A stretch of DNA of 64,000 nucleotides, taken from positions 1 to 64,000 of the forward strand of contig JAGPNK010000017.1 in assembly GCA_020746835.1 (NCBI GenBank). Reading direction: 5' to 3'. This stretch comes from Stachybotrys elegans. Its lineage: Eukaryota; Ascomycota; Sordariomycetes; Hypocreales; Stachybotryaceae. The notes under the pieces were generated by a model, which ran no database searches, had not been told where the DNA came from, and was given only the letters and a program-made list of their open reading frames with translations. Positions 1 through 11,440 of this stretch are shown here, one piece after another. The translations under genes were made by a program, and so were the position numbers. Every line of letters begins with the position of its first letter. The first letter of the stretch is position 1.

Positions 1-3000
1 CTCCAAGAGCAAAATCTAAGGCATCAGTCTCCAATTCTACTTCTTTATTAGGGTTAAACATCTTAAGTACTGGCTCACTAAGAATAAGTCTCTTAATACA
101 TTCAAATGCCTTCTATTATAGTTTATTCTAATATTAGGTAAAGTTATTATTAGTAACTTCCTTCTTTATTAGGTTTATAAGGGATACAGTAATTTTACTA
201 AAATCTTTAAAAAACTTTCAGTAGTAGTTAACAAATCCAAGAAAGGCTTATATTTCTTTAACATTAGTGGGTTCCTTCCATTTAGCAACTACTATAATTT
301 TCTTAAAGTCCATGCAAATTTCATTATAAAATATAACATATCCTAGAAATTCTACTTCTTCTACATAGAACTTACTCTTTTCTAGTTCTACTAGTAGGTT
401 TATATCTTTAAGTAGTTTAAGTACTATATATATATATTCCTCATATTCTTTTTTATTATCCAAGAAGATAAAAATATTATTAAAGTAATATATCACAAAG
501 TAGTCAAGGTACTCCCTTAGGATATTATTGATTATTTTCTAAAATAAGGCTAGTATATTAATAAGCCTAAAGGGCATTACTAGATACTCGAATAGTCCAT
601 ACTTTATTTAAAACACTATCTTCTATTTATTTTCTTCTTTAATTTAGATAAGATTATAGGCTCCTTTAAGGTCTAGGGCTGTAAATATTCTTTTACTATA
701 TAGCTAGTCCTTTATCTTACTAATCAGTAGGAGTAATATACAGTCTTTTAGCATAATTTCATTAAGTTGTCTATAGTTAACCACTAGTTATAATTTGCCA
801 TTCTTCTTTAGCACAAACATAACAGAATAGCCTGCTAAGAATTAGGATATCTATATATAACCTTTATATAGGTTTTCCTTTAGGTATTCTCTTAGTACAT
901 TACTTTCCTTATTATTAAGGTTATAAATAGGGTAGAAACCTAGTTCTATCCCATCTTTAAGGTATATAACGTAGTCCTATTATAAGTATTAGAGTAATCC
1001 AGTTTCTAGTTCTTCCTTAAAGAGCTTTTTATACTTCCAGTACTATTATAGAATATTCTTTAGTCTATCTTCTTAACTATTAGTTTATATCTTCAAGTCT
1101 TTATTAAGTTATATAAACTAGTATTTAAAGAGTCTAATTGTCCTTTAATATTGTTTTACACACCCTTTCTATTATTTATATCATATTTCTTTTAAAGGGT
1201 TATCTCCCCTTCTATCTTTAACATCCTTATCACTCAAAGTTTAAAATCTCTTATTGTAATATTATTAATTATTAGCTATATTACCTTAAAAAGCTTACAC
1301 CTGGCCAGTACACTAATAAATCAGTAGATTATATTATTTAAGCCATAAGTATCCCAGGACCATATTATAGTTTCCAATTAGTATAATATCAAAGGTAATG
1401 TCTTGTTTTTATCCTACCATAAAGATTTTAAGTTAATTGATCTCTTGTTTTATATAGCCTCTATCATAGTTAAATGTCCTTTCTTAGAGATCTCCCATTA
1501 GGTATGATTTCTATTTATCCTTCTATAGTAGCCAGAATTAATTAATAATACTTAGTCTAATTAGATTCTCTTCAGCTCTACTATCCATAAGGGCAGTAAA
1601 CTAATTCTTTTCTATCCATACTTAGGTTATTATTTTTAACTATTATATCATTTTCATTAGGCTTATCATTACACATAGAGCCTTTTATCATTTCTTCCTT
1701 AGTTATTGCTTCACCTATAGTCCCTTTACAGGTAGTATTATTTATTTTTTACATAGTGCCATTAGTTAATCTTGGCTTCCTTATATACTTTACATTTAGG
1801 GTACTAATATCTATCCAGTTCTTCCCTCAATATACATTCTCTATTATATATATATAGTACTGGTTGCATAACTACAATATTATAGATGGTTTATTCTACC
1901 ACTCAGTGCTCTATAAGCTCTATCACACTATACCATCCTTAGAGTAATCTAGTTATTACTTATATAGAAAAGCAGTTATTTTATACTTTCTTATACTAGT
2001 ACTTCTTACAATTATAGTAGTAGTATAAAGCCCATAAGATAGTATGGTGTTATTAGTGGTATTAGTATAGGATTGGATTATCTACAGGGTTTCCCATCCA
2101 AACGTCCGTTAGCACTCATACTATAGGGATCCTATATAGGTAGAATATTCCGTTAGTATTCTACTGTTGAGTTACAGTACCCATCCTTTCTACTATAATC
2201 TATACTTTTTCTTATTCTTTAGTTACTGCTATTTCTTCTAGTATTAGTATTATTTCTAATGTCTACTCTAGGTATTATAGATTAATATATTGCTCCAGTA
2301 AGTTTTTATTTATCCTATTCTACTATCCTTTATAGTCTCCTTCTATTTTTTTAAAGGTAAAGTTAAGGTAGAGATCTATTAGAGTCTAGGCAGCCCTTTC
2401 CTCTTTATTACTTATTATTTATTGTATCACTACGATTATTCACTATCCTTCTGTAGGGTCTTTTTATTTAATTTCTAGTATTAGTAGCCACTCCGCTTGC
2501 TCCCTAAGGTATACTATATAGGCTTCTTTCTATTCTTTTTCCTACTTGGTTTCTTACTTAGCAAATTCACATTACTACTTCCTTCACTGTTTCCTAATTA
2601 ACTTAGGTTCATTTATTCTGCACTGGCTCCTATATACATTCTATCTAGTATATACAATCTATCTTAGCTTCTTTTATCTATATTACTTTTATTAACCTTA
2701 AACTTTAAGTACTATATAACTTTATATTCCCTTTTTATTAGCTATCTAGTCATTAGTATTCTAGTATAATCCTTAACTCTAGTAACTACTTTAGCAAGGT
2801 TATATATATAGTTCTATAGATCCTTGTTATAGGGGGTAAACATATATTGGATTGTCCTTGTGTCATATATATATCAGTAACAGTCATTGTTATCCAGGGG
2901 TATAACTTCATTCTTTCAATAGGGATATCTTGCCTATCTCTCTAGGTTAAAGTTATCTCTCTACACATTATTATAGACATTCTAGTGTATAGGTAGGAGA

Positions 3001-4769
3001 ATGTTATAATAGGTATTATATAGTCCTTCTTCTTAGTATTGTTATGCCTTCATATAGTGTGTATTTTGTCATGGGTAGAACCTATTGTTCTTTCTGTCTT
3101 TATACACTTAGCACTAGTTATTATAACATACAGTCCAGTGTATTACTTTGTATAGGGTTACTCTGGTTACTATTGCAATTGTTCTGATTCTAGTTTGTTT
3201 TTCTATGTTAGTAGCGGTAATTTACCTTTCCTTGAGTATCTTAAAGTGTATCTTCTTGCTTGTCTTAGAGCTTTAGTATTTATATGTAAAGTGTCCCTTC
3301 TTACTATAGTTATAGTATTTAATAGTCTTCTTATTATGCTTCTTTCTCTCTATATTGCCAATCTCTATGGGTCCTATATGTATTCCCCATAAAGTAGTGT
3401 TATATTTCTTTCCCTAATTGGTGTTATTATACAGATAGGTAAATACATTGTGGTATTTCTTCTTAAGCTTTTTCTAGTAGAGATGTTTATTAATGTAGAT
3501 TGCCATTGTGGTATATTCCAGTACTATATTAGGCAGCTTGTTTACCTTTACAAGTTTATTCTTAACTTTATCTTTTAGTCTAATATAGATAAAGTTAATA
3601 ATAACCTCTTCATCCCACTTTAGAATAGCTCCTAATTATTATACTTCTCTAATATAGTAGACAATAGACTTTATTTATTATAGACTTCTAAGTTTAGCAG
3701 CTACTTATTGTTTTTTATTAATAATACTAAATGTATTCTCTACCCATTCCTTAAAGTCTTTAAAACTCTTATAGACTTATTTAGTCTTATAGCTGCGTTT
3801 GTCTTTTTTATCTAGCTTCTTGCTAAGGAATTCTTATTGTTCCTTAAGGACTAGAGTAAATATTTTTTTAGTATTCCCTTTAAGGTATGTAATAGCAAAA
3901 TTAACCTTAGCTTCTTCTTCTTTAAGTATTTTTGAAAAGTAAGCAAAGTAGGTCTTAAGCTATATAAAGAAGTTCTTAATCTTTAGAGGGTTTCCATTAA
4001 ACTTATTGGGCTTATTAATCTTAAGGATATACCCTTCCTCGCATACTCCCTGGTTTTTTTACTCATATCTAGCGTTAGCAATTATTTAAGCTATAATGTT
4101 TATAGTATTAGCAGTAGCATTATAGGCATCAATATATTCCAGCAGAATATTATTCTACTACTGCAGGGTATTATTTTATTTATTAAGTATATTAATTGCA
4201 TTTTATATAGCCATAATATTATCCAAGTATTCCTAGGTTAGTTCTCTACTATTGCCTATAGTACCAAGGTGGTTTCTAAGCATCTAGAGCTTGGCTTGGA
4301 TTTCTACATTGCTAGGGGTATATTAGCCATTATAGTGTCTTCACTGACCTGAGGTGCCATATAGCGTTTTTGAGATATTGCATAGGTAGTATATAAGAAC
4401 TGTCTAGACAAGAGCTATTAATATATAATAATCTGGCCTATCCTGGTCTAGGGTAGGTAAAGGTAGATTAGTAACTGAGGTCCCAAAGGGCTAAGTTAGG
4501 TTTATATTATAGTATTAATTATAGCATTACATTTAGTAATGTACTGTCTACTAAAGGTAGGAGTATAATTAAGTTATATTAATAGCTAGCAAGTACTTTA
4601 AGGGAATTTATAGTACTTGCCTTACTCTACTTATACTAGGCCATTTAGTAGGATCACTATATAGATTATAGTGTACTAAATATAGAATCATTGTGATCTA
4701 TTCCTAGATTACTATAATCCTTTAGGCGCTCTATTACATACTAGGTCCCATGACCGCGGCGGGGCTACA
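1..4769 (-). mobile_element. RIP-degraded Ty3/Gypsy LTR retrotransposon (truncated by the window edge)
   Basis: Read on the minus strand. A gag-like frame is legible at about 4330-3560, with the motif NKPNKFNGNPLKIKNFF near 3950-4020. A possible mutated zinc knuckle lies near 1980-2035. A reverse-transcriptase frame runs from about 1010 to 248, with TALDLKGAYNLI, a YLVMPF motif and EVEFLGYVIF. The start of RNase H is at 75-1 (ETDALDFALG), so integrase must lie left of the window. Stops fall where the family has Trp, Arg or Gln, and the catalytic YxDD reads YFNN, as expected of RIP. A relatively GC-rich sequence starting TGTAGCCCCGCC at 4769 is the likely LTR end; the inner LTR border is unclear. 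The element is non-functional. Confidence 0.85.
248..496 (-). pseudogene. Gypsy reverse-transcriptase fragment with YFNN in place of YxDD
   Basis: This is the longest open stretch of the Gypsy relic (82 codons). It covers the RT palm from the YxDD box to the thumb: YFNNIFIF, then a Lys-rich helix, then EVEFLGYVIF, MDFKK and EPTNVKEI, all in family order. Both catalytic Asp codons of the box (476-481) read as Asn, which would abolish polymerase activity. The reading frame continues upstream to about 1010 through stops. It is a relic, not a host gene. Confidence 0.85.
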
Positions 4770-4789
4770 GCTCATATTAGTCGTAATAA

Positions 4790-6530
4790 TATATAGTATA
4801 TTTATATTATAACTAGTAAAAAAAATAAATTCTATAAGCGTTTAGGTTTTATAATATTTATAAACACTATATAATATAGTTAGCTTTAAATATAAAAAGA
4901 ATAAAGAAATAAAGCACTAATAAAATAGAGATAAATAGGCTTTTTATATAGTTTTAAAATAAAAGACTACTATAGAGGGGTATTATATTATAATATAATA
5001 AACTATATAAGTTATATAATGAATTATATAACCTATAGAGAATTAAAAACCTACTAGACTAATTAGTTTAAAGTGAGTTTTAGTTTTAAACTAGTGGTTT
5101 TACTAAATAACTAGTCTATATAGTATATAAATAGAAGAATTCTATAGAAATATATTTAATTAAAAACCTACTAGCTATTAATATAACTTAATTATTTTAA
5201 TTACTATATATACTAAGTATTTAACTATTACTAAATATAATATATATTTAATAGTATATATACTCTAATTACTCTACTAATAACTAACCCTAATATAATT
5301 AGACTTAGTTATAGTTAGGAACCTAACTATTATAATTCTAAGAAAGGTTTAAAAGTTAAAAAAAGCTCTCTATAGACTAAAATAAACTCTAAGAATTTAA
5401 AATAAAACCCTTATAAACTATTTTATTATAATAGGTTTCTATTAAATTAATATAGATATAAGTCTATTTATATAAAATAATATAATCCTTACTATTTATA
5501 TTAATAATATTCTCCTTATTAAACTAAATAAAAATAAAATCTATTAAGTAAAATAGAATCTATATTATTATTTTTATATAAATAATTTAAAAACCTATTA
5601 CTTTTACTTAAAGATATATATAAAAAGGAAAAGATTTTAATAAATACTAACTCTATTATAAAAAGTATATATTAGAGAAGTTCTATAGAAAATAGATATA
5701 GAAAACTATAAATTAATAATAATACTAATAAATATAAAGCCACTTAAAGAGACTTTAAAAAGCTTTAAAGTATTATAAAATAAGAAATTATAGTATATAT
5801 TAGTAGTAAAAGCCTTAATATATATTATATTAGAAACTAAACTAAATATTATTTTTATAGTTTTAGTCTATAGTAGATTTATATTAAATCTAATAAAAGA
5901 ATATAAAAAAGCTATTAAATATCTTTTTTTATATTTAAAAGGAATACTAGCCTTAGGGCTAATCTACTAAAAGAATTTAAAGAGTCTATTTAAATACTTA
6001 AATATAAACTAAAAAGAAAATAAAATAATATAAAGATTAATAATAAAATATACCTTTAATTTTAGCAATAGAATAATTAATTAGTAATTAAAATAATAAT
6101 TAACTATATTACTCTTTTTATATAAGGTAGAATATATAGAATAAATATAAATAATAAAGAAAATAGTTTAACTAAGAATATTATTAAAAGAAATTAATCC
6201 TATTAATAACTAGATTAAAATAATCATTCTTTTTAAAGATAATTAAAAAGCTATTATAATAATAAAAAACCCTAAATTTTATATAAGAATAAAGTATATT
6301 AATATTTAATATTACTAGATTAAAGAATAAATTGAAAAAGAAAAAGTAAATTAGCAATATATTAGTATATAAAAATAAGTTATAAATAGACTTATAAAAG
6401 CTCTAATAAAACTAGCTTTTATTAAGTTTAAAGAAGCTTTAGGAATTAAAAATATCACTAAGGCTATTTAATAAAGAGAGGTACTAAGAATAATAATATA
6501 TATATAAAGAGAAACAGTCCCCTATCTCTT
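4790..6530 (+). mobile_element. RIP-degraded Ty1/Copia retrotransposon fragment
   Basis: The sequence is extremely AT-rich and read on the plus strand. Copia RT and RNase H connection motifs appear in order: IYINNILLI at 5494-5520 (family YVDDILL), ALIYIILETKLNIIFIV near 5810-5865 (family LMYAMLGTRPDI-AFAV), and SRFILNLIKEYKKAIKYL followed by YLKGILALGL near 5870-5965. Stops and DD-to-NN changes match RIP. I see no gag or integrase here and no convincing LTRs, so the fragment is truncated. The junction with ordinary GC-balanced DNA falls at about 6530-6560. Confidence 0.75.
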
Positions 6531-6540
6531 TTATTACTAA

Positions 6541-6962
6541 ATAACAATCTATTCTATCACTTTCGATAGATACTGCATCTTTATACAAAATCAAGGTTCA
6601 ACAGGAGCAGCTGGAATCGCTGTAAGTACAGAAGCGCACATTGAATATCTGTTCTGCAGTCTGCTAAACGCATCTCCGTTCTTCAGTGTAAACGAGGCAC
6701 TTGGACATCCTGGGGACATTGAGAGGCATCATTGGATGTACGAATTAGATGGAGCTGACAACCCATAAGCCGACGGGAGAAGAAGTAATTTCTCAAGATT
6801 AAGAAGACAGATATTAGTTACTGTGAAAGATAGGCATTTCGCCCCTAATTATGCATACTTGAGAGACACAGATCTGACCATTACGATCTAATGTACACAA
6901 CCGAATGGAATTTCGGTCCTTTCTGTGGCACCTGCTGTTAGGTCGTATCCAAGTGCTCCTTT
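6541..6962. other. Intergenic, transition from RIP block to genic DNA
   Basis: Base composition changes abruptly from AT-rich to balanced near 6550. I see no coding frame or RNA gene here. The stretch holds the 3' flank of the MFS gene that ends at 6963. Confidence 0.5.
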
Positions 6963-8774
6963 CTATGGCGTAGTGCTTGCTTCTATGTCGGACTGCCGAG
7001 CCTTGACAGTCCTCCACTCCAAAAAGCAAGAGGCAATGAATGCAAAGGCGGATAGTGCCATGGCGCAGTAGAAAACATTTACCAGACCCGCGTTGTAGGC
7101 GTTGATGAAGAGTGGACGCTGTTCTGGCGTAACGGAGCCGGAAAGAGAAGTTGCTCCATTTCGTAGGATGGAAGCCACGTCCAAGTCCGGGACGTTGCGC
7201 CTCAGCTCGTCCGTTAGCGTGTGTGTCAGAATCGATTGGCATACACCGACGAATACAGTCCCTCCCACAAAGTTCATGAAATTGATAACGGTGAGTCCAG
7301 TGGGTATATCTTCGCGGGACAGGACTGTCTGACCTGCGTTGATGGGCTGAATTAGGGCCAGCCCCATGCCGACACCGAACAGAACCTGGAACCTGTTAGC
7401 AGCAAGCCGGATTGGGGAATGCGGAAGCACTACGTGCCTGAAACCCAACAACCTCAGCGTCAGGTGAATTGACCCTCACAGTCGAGAGAAGACCACATCC
7501 AACAATCATGATGGCGGTCCCAAGAATCATCAGTGGAGTGTAGTAGCCGAGTTTCGACACCAAAGCACCAGACCCGATGACAAAGAAGACGGTGGACAGG
7601 AAGTATGCCAACAGTCGAATGCCAGCGTCTACCGCAGATAGTCCTTGAATGGCCTGGTACCATATGGGAAGGTAGAAAGTGATGATGATCAGGGCAGAAC
7701 CGAAGCCAAGTGATGCTGCGGACGCTGCAGCTATGCTTCGCTGACTTATGATCCTTGGTGGGATTGTGCCATTTTCTCCAATCCAGATCTGTGAAACAGC
7801 AAAAATAACCAGCAGGAAGATGCCGGGAATTATGGTGCCCAATACTCGTGGACTGCTCCAGGAGCCGTTTTCTGGACCCCATTGCAATGCTAGGAGCAGC
7901 AAGATTATGCCAGGTACCAAGAGCAAGGTCCCGATTGGATCGAACTGACTGATGCTCTCAATGAGAGACCCTCGGACCATCTGCCTGGGTGGTGCCTTGA
8001 CAGGCAGCAGAATCAGTAAGATGACGAGAGCAATACCACCGATGGGCAAGTTCAGCCAAAAGCACCACCTCCACGTTGCGCCGCTAGCAAAGGCACCACC
8101 CAAAAGGGGACCAGCAATAGCTGCGAGACCAAACGTAGCGCCAAGGAGCCCTTGGTACTTGGGTCGTTTCTCAAGCGGCAGGAGGTCAACAAACAGAACC
8201 TGACTGCCAGCGGTAACGCCAGCGCATCCGATGCCTGAGACGGCTCGGCCAATAATGAAGACGACCGAGCTTGGGGCAGCAGCCGAAATGATAGATCCGA
8301 TTTCAAAGATGAATACGAAGAAGATGTAAATCCATTTGGAGGAAAAGAAGGTCTATCATTGTTGGGATTGGTTCCGTAGAAACAATCGCTGCCCGAGGCC
8401 GGTTACTTACATAAATCTTGCCCATGGGGAGTTGAAGAGTGGCAAAGGTGAGCAAGTAGGCCGACTCGTACCAGGATATATCGCTAAAGGCCTTGAACTC
8501 GTTTGAGATTGCCGGGACTGCGACGCCAACTATTGTTCGGTCCTGGTGATGTTGTTAACGCTCCTGGGCATCGATGGCTGGGTAGACCTTGACTGACCAA
8601 GGAGACAAGGAAAGAAGCCATGCATATAGAGAACAAAATTGGAAAGAGGACCTTCTTCGTCGGATATTGCTCTGTTTTGGTCTCGGCATCATTGGAAAGA
8701 CGTTGTTTCTCGTCTAGGTGGATGGGCGCAATGCCATTGTGCTCGGTAGTATTGGGCGGCCGTATGTCGGGCAT
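6963..8774 (-). CDS. MFS drug:H+ antiporter (DHA2 / 14-TM type)
   Basis: Probable plasma-membrane exporter of toxic small molecules. Exons 8774-8598, 8542-8411, 8352-7438 and 7385-6963 give 548 aa with phase kept throughout. The N-terminal 40 residues are hydrophilic. TM1 then contains DRTIVGVAVPAI (motif D1 of the DHA families). WYESAYLLTF, GRAVSGIGCAGV (motif C-like) and WRWCFWLNLPIGG follow, all hallmarks of the EmrB/QacA-like fungal toxin pumps. The start is the only ATG in frame before the DRTIV region. Intron 3 (7437-7386) appears to use a GC donor (CAG|GCACGT ... CCAG), since this alone joins GFQ to VLFGVGMGLA. The gene lies head to head with a Zn2Cys6 regulator (368 bp between start codons), which suggests local control of efflux. 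The substrate is unknown. Confidence 0.88.
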
Positions 8775-8941
8775 TTTGGTGAACCCTTGGCTCGATATTC
8801 GAAGGTATTCAGGATCTGAAGTCCAAGGAAAGAAATAGAACGACGTGGTTCGATAATGGTGATGCCATGATATATATATTGCCAATATTGTCGAGGCCGC
8901 TCAGCGAGTTTGTGGGGCAAAGAAAGAGCTGAATGACAAGA

Positions 8942-8969
8942 TCGGGACTCGGGATTCGGGACTCGGTAC
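8942..8969. promoter_or_regulatory. Four tandem 7-bp CGG-containing repeats in divergent promoter
   Basis: The sequence TCGGGAC-TCGGGAT-TCGGGAC-TCGGTAC gives four direct CGG half-sites at exact 7-bp spacing. It lies in the 368-bp interval between the MFS exporter and the Zn2Cys6 regulator. Zn2Cys6 proteins recognise CGG triplets, so this is a candidate autoregulatory and target operator. The function is inferred. Confidence 0.45.
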
Positions 8970-9141
8970 CGAACTTCGCACATCCACTTTTCTCCCGAAC
9001 ATACTTTCCTCCTAGTGCCACTGACGAGTAGAGTCATGGACTGTCGCCCTCCCGATCGAAGCAGCGCTCGGCATTTAATCGCGAAGCTTACCTCGGACCA
9101 GACGCGATACCCGAGGAGTCAAGATCCGTACCCTACTAGCC

Positions 9142-11297
9142 ATGCGTCCCGGCAAGGCTCCCGTCAGCTGTGTTCCGTGCGCCAAACGAAAGGTTCGCTG
9201 CGACAAGCAACGGCCCTGCTGCCACTGTAAGCGGCGCCCACAGGACTCTTGCGTCTACCCCGTCGCAGCCCCAGAGAATGCCACCCACGAGTCTCTCAGC
9301 TTGGCCAGGCGCATTACCGAGCTGGACCGGCAAATCAGAAATCTGGGTGGCGATCCTGATAAGAACCCTCAGCGCACCGAAGCGCCCCCCGAACAGGGTC
9401 TCGGAAACGAAACAGACATTGGGCTTGAATACAATTCCAGCCTAGAGGCCACCGAGACTGATGATACGTATATTGAAGGGTTAGTACATGCATCTGTTTA
9501 AGGCACAGCAGATACAGCAGCTAATGTACCGCAGGCCCATGTGGTTTAGCTGGCAAGGTATAGATGACGCGGAAGAGAGTATCCCCACGGCCTATGCCTC
9601 TGGAGACAGCCCTCTTTCATCGACAACAACCACCAACTATGTCTCAACCATCTTGGACCCCATATCACTCTCGAATCACAGTCCTACTGATGGTCTTGCA
9701 ATGACAAAGGATCTTATCCAAGTCCTATGGCGAACCTTTCTCCGAAACGTCCATCCGTTTCTCAAGATATTCTTTGCCTGGGAAATAGAGCCTTTGATAC
9801 AAAAGGCTCGCCAAGATCCTATCACCATGCTCAACACTGAGCGAGCACTGGTCACGGGGATTCTGTTCATGGCTGCAACAAGTCTGCCTGAAGATGAACT
9901 CCACGCCATGACAGACGAGGACAGGACCGCTCTCATTGATCGACTACAAAGGACATTGGAGCACGCTTTACACAGCATTCGGTATGCCACAACACGGAGC
10001 AGGCTCGCCATACAGGCTTTTATACTATACATCGTAAGTATCATATAACTATTTCCACCCGACCACTAATATCGACACATGAACTTCACCTAGACGGGCA
10101 TAATGGACCGTGCCGACCCTGCTGCCGTCCACTCCCTACTGGGCATTGCTGATCGGATTGCGGAACGGATGGGCCTCCATCATGACGGCGATAAGCTGGG
10201 GCTAACACCTCTGAGAAGTGAGGAGCGACGGCGTATCTGGTGGCAGCTGAAGTACATGGGGATCCGAAATGCGAGCCGTGTCGGCAACTTCTCCGCGACA
10301 CTCTCTGCCAAGTGGGACACCAAGATGCCTGCCAATCTCGAGGACGACGACATTACTGCCGAAATGACAAGCCTCCCTTCCGAGCGGACCAACCTAACCG
10401 AGACGTCTCACGCTCTTTGGAGCTATTGCGTACTGAAGCACTTTCGCCACGAGGTGCATGAGCCGAGCGTCAAACGATCCATATTGTGGATTCTCTCTCA
10501 ACCTACAGATATACAAGAGAAACAAAAGGTTATTGATGAGATGGACCACATGCTGAGAAGCAAATTTCTTCAGTACTGCGAGCCTCTAGATCCTCTTCAC
10601 ATCAACCTACAGTTTTCTATTTTGCAGTACCTGGTTGCCCTGCAGAGGGCCATCATGCAGCCCGCACCCGTCAAGGTCAAAATCACCGACCTTCCAAATG
10701 CAAAGCGCGATAGGTTTATGAGGATATGTGTCAAGAATCTTGACTATTGCAACAAGTTCTCTACCAGACCTGAGCTCAGGGGGTTCTTGTGGCACAATGG
10801 CTGGTATTTTCCATGGGTGGCCTGTAAGTCTTGACATTCATACTGATCCCGCAGCTTGCCTTCAATGATACTTACCGAAGCCAGTCATCTATATCCTTCT
10901 AGAAGCCTACTATCGCTTTGATCAGGAGGACTTCTCTGCACTCTGGGGGCTCATTGATGATACGTACAAAGCTCGGCCCGAACTCAGCACTACATTTCAT
11001 CGCGGAGACATAGCCTTTGCTGCGCGTGTTACACTTGCCACTTGGAAGAAACGCCAGGTGTACCTACAGAAGAAGCATGAAGAGACGCAGCCCGACGTAC
11101 CGGGGTGGATGCTGGTCCTTTCTGATACGTTCGAAGCGCCAGCAACTCACCAACCGGTAGCTAGAGGGGAGCAGGAGATGGCTCGGGGAGTGAATGACAT
11201 TTTTGATGCTGAATTATTTGATGTGGACATGGACGGTTCGACGCCAGATTGGCTGAGCTGGGACAACACGTTTGAAAACTTTGGATTTCGTGCATAG
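9142..11297 (+). CDS. Zn2Cys6 transcription factor with fungal-specific regulatory domain
   Basis: Nuclear DNA-binding regulator. Exons 9142-9479, 9535-10033, 10094-10823 and 10885-11297 give 659 aa in phase. Intron 1 ends in a textbook branch and acceptor (CTAATGTACCGCAG). The binuclear zinc cluster is C10-x2-C13-x6-C20-x5-C26-x2-C29-x7-C37, at the extreme N-terminus with a basic run between C13 and C20. The middle region (about 180-450) fits the fungal_trans/MHR domain, including GIMDRADPAAVHSLLGIADR and ERRRIWWQLKYM. The C-terminus is acidic (DIFDAELFDVDMDG), a plausible activation tail. It is divergent from the MFS exporter and probably its regulator. The exact ligand or pathway cannot be read from sequence. 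Confidence 0.9.
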
Positions 11298-11440
11298 CAG
11301 TATGTCATCATCAGAAGGTTTACGCAATTCCACCCGAGGATGACAACTCTGAGAAGCTGAACAGAGCATCGACCCTACGTTCAACTGGACACGAATATTA
11401 GAGACAAGTGTAGTGGAGAGTTGTTGTTGCACAGTTCCCT

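Noticed and set aside
3195..3392. 65-codon hydrophobic frame on the plus strand in the AT-rich block
   Set aside because: It lies antisense to the Gypsy relic, and its hydrophobic composition is what TA-rich RIP sequence yields by chance.
6963..11297. Secondary-metabolite cluster (pump plus regulator, with other transporters and oxidoreductases in the window)
   Set aside because: No backbone synthase (PKS, NRPS, terpene or RiPP precursor) was found in the window, and the oxidoreductases are scattered. A stand-alone efflux module is the simpler reading.
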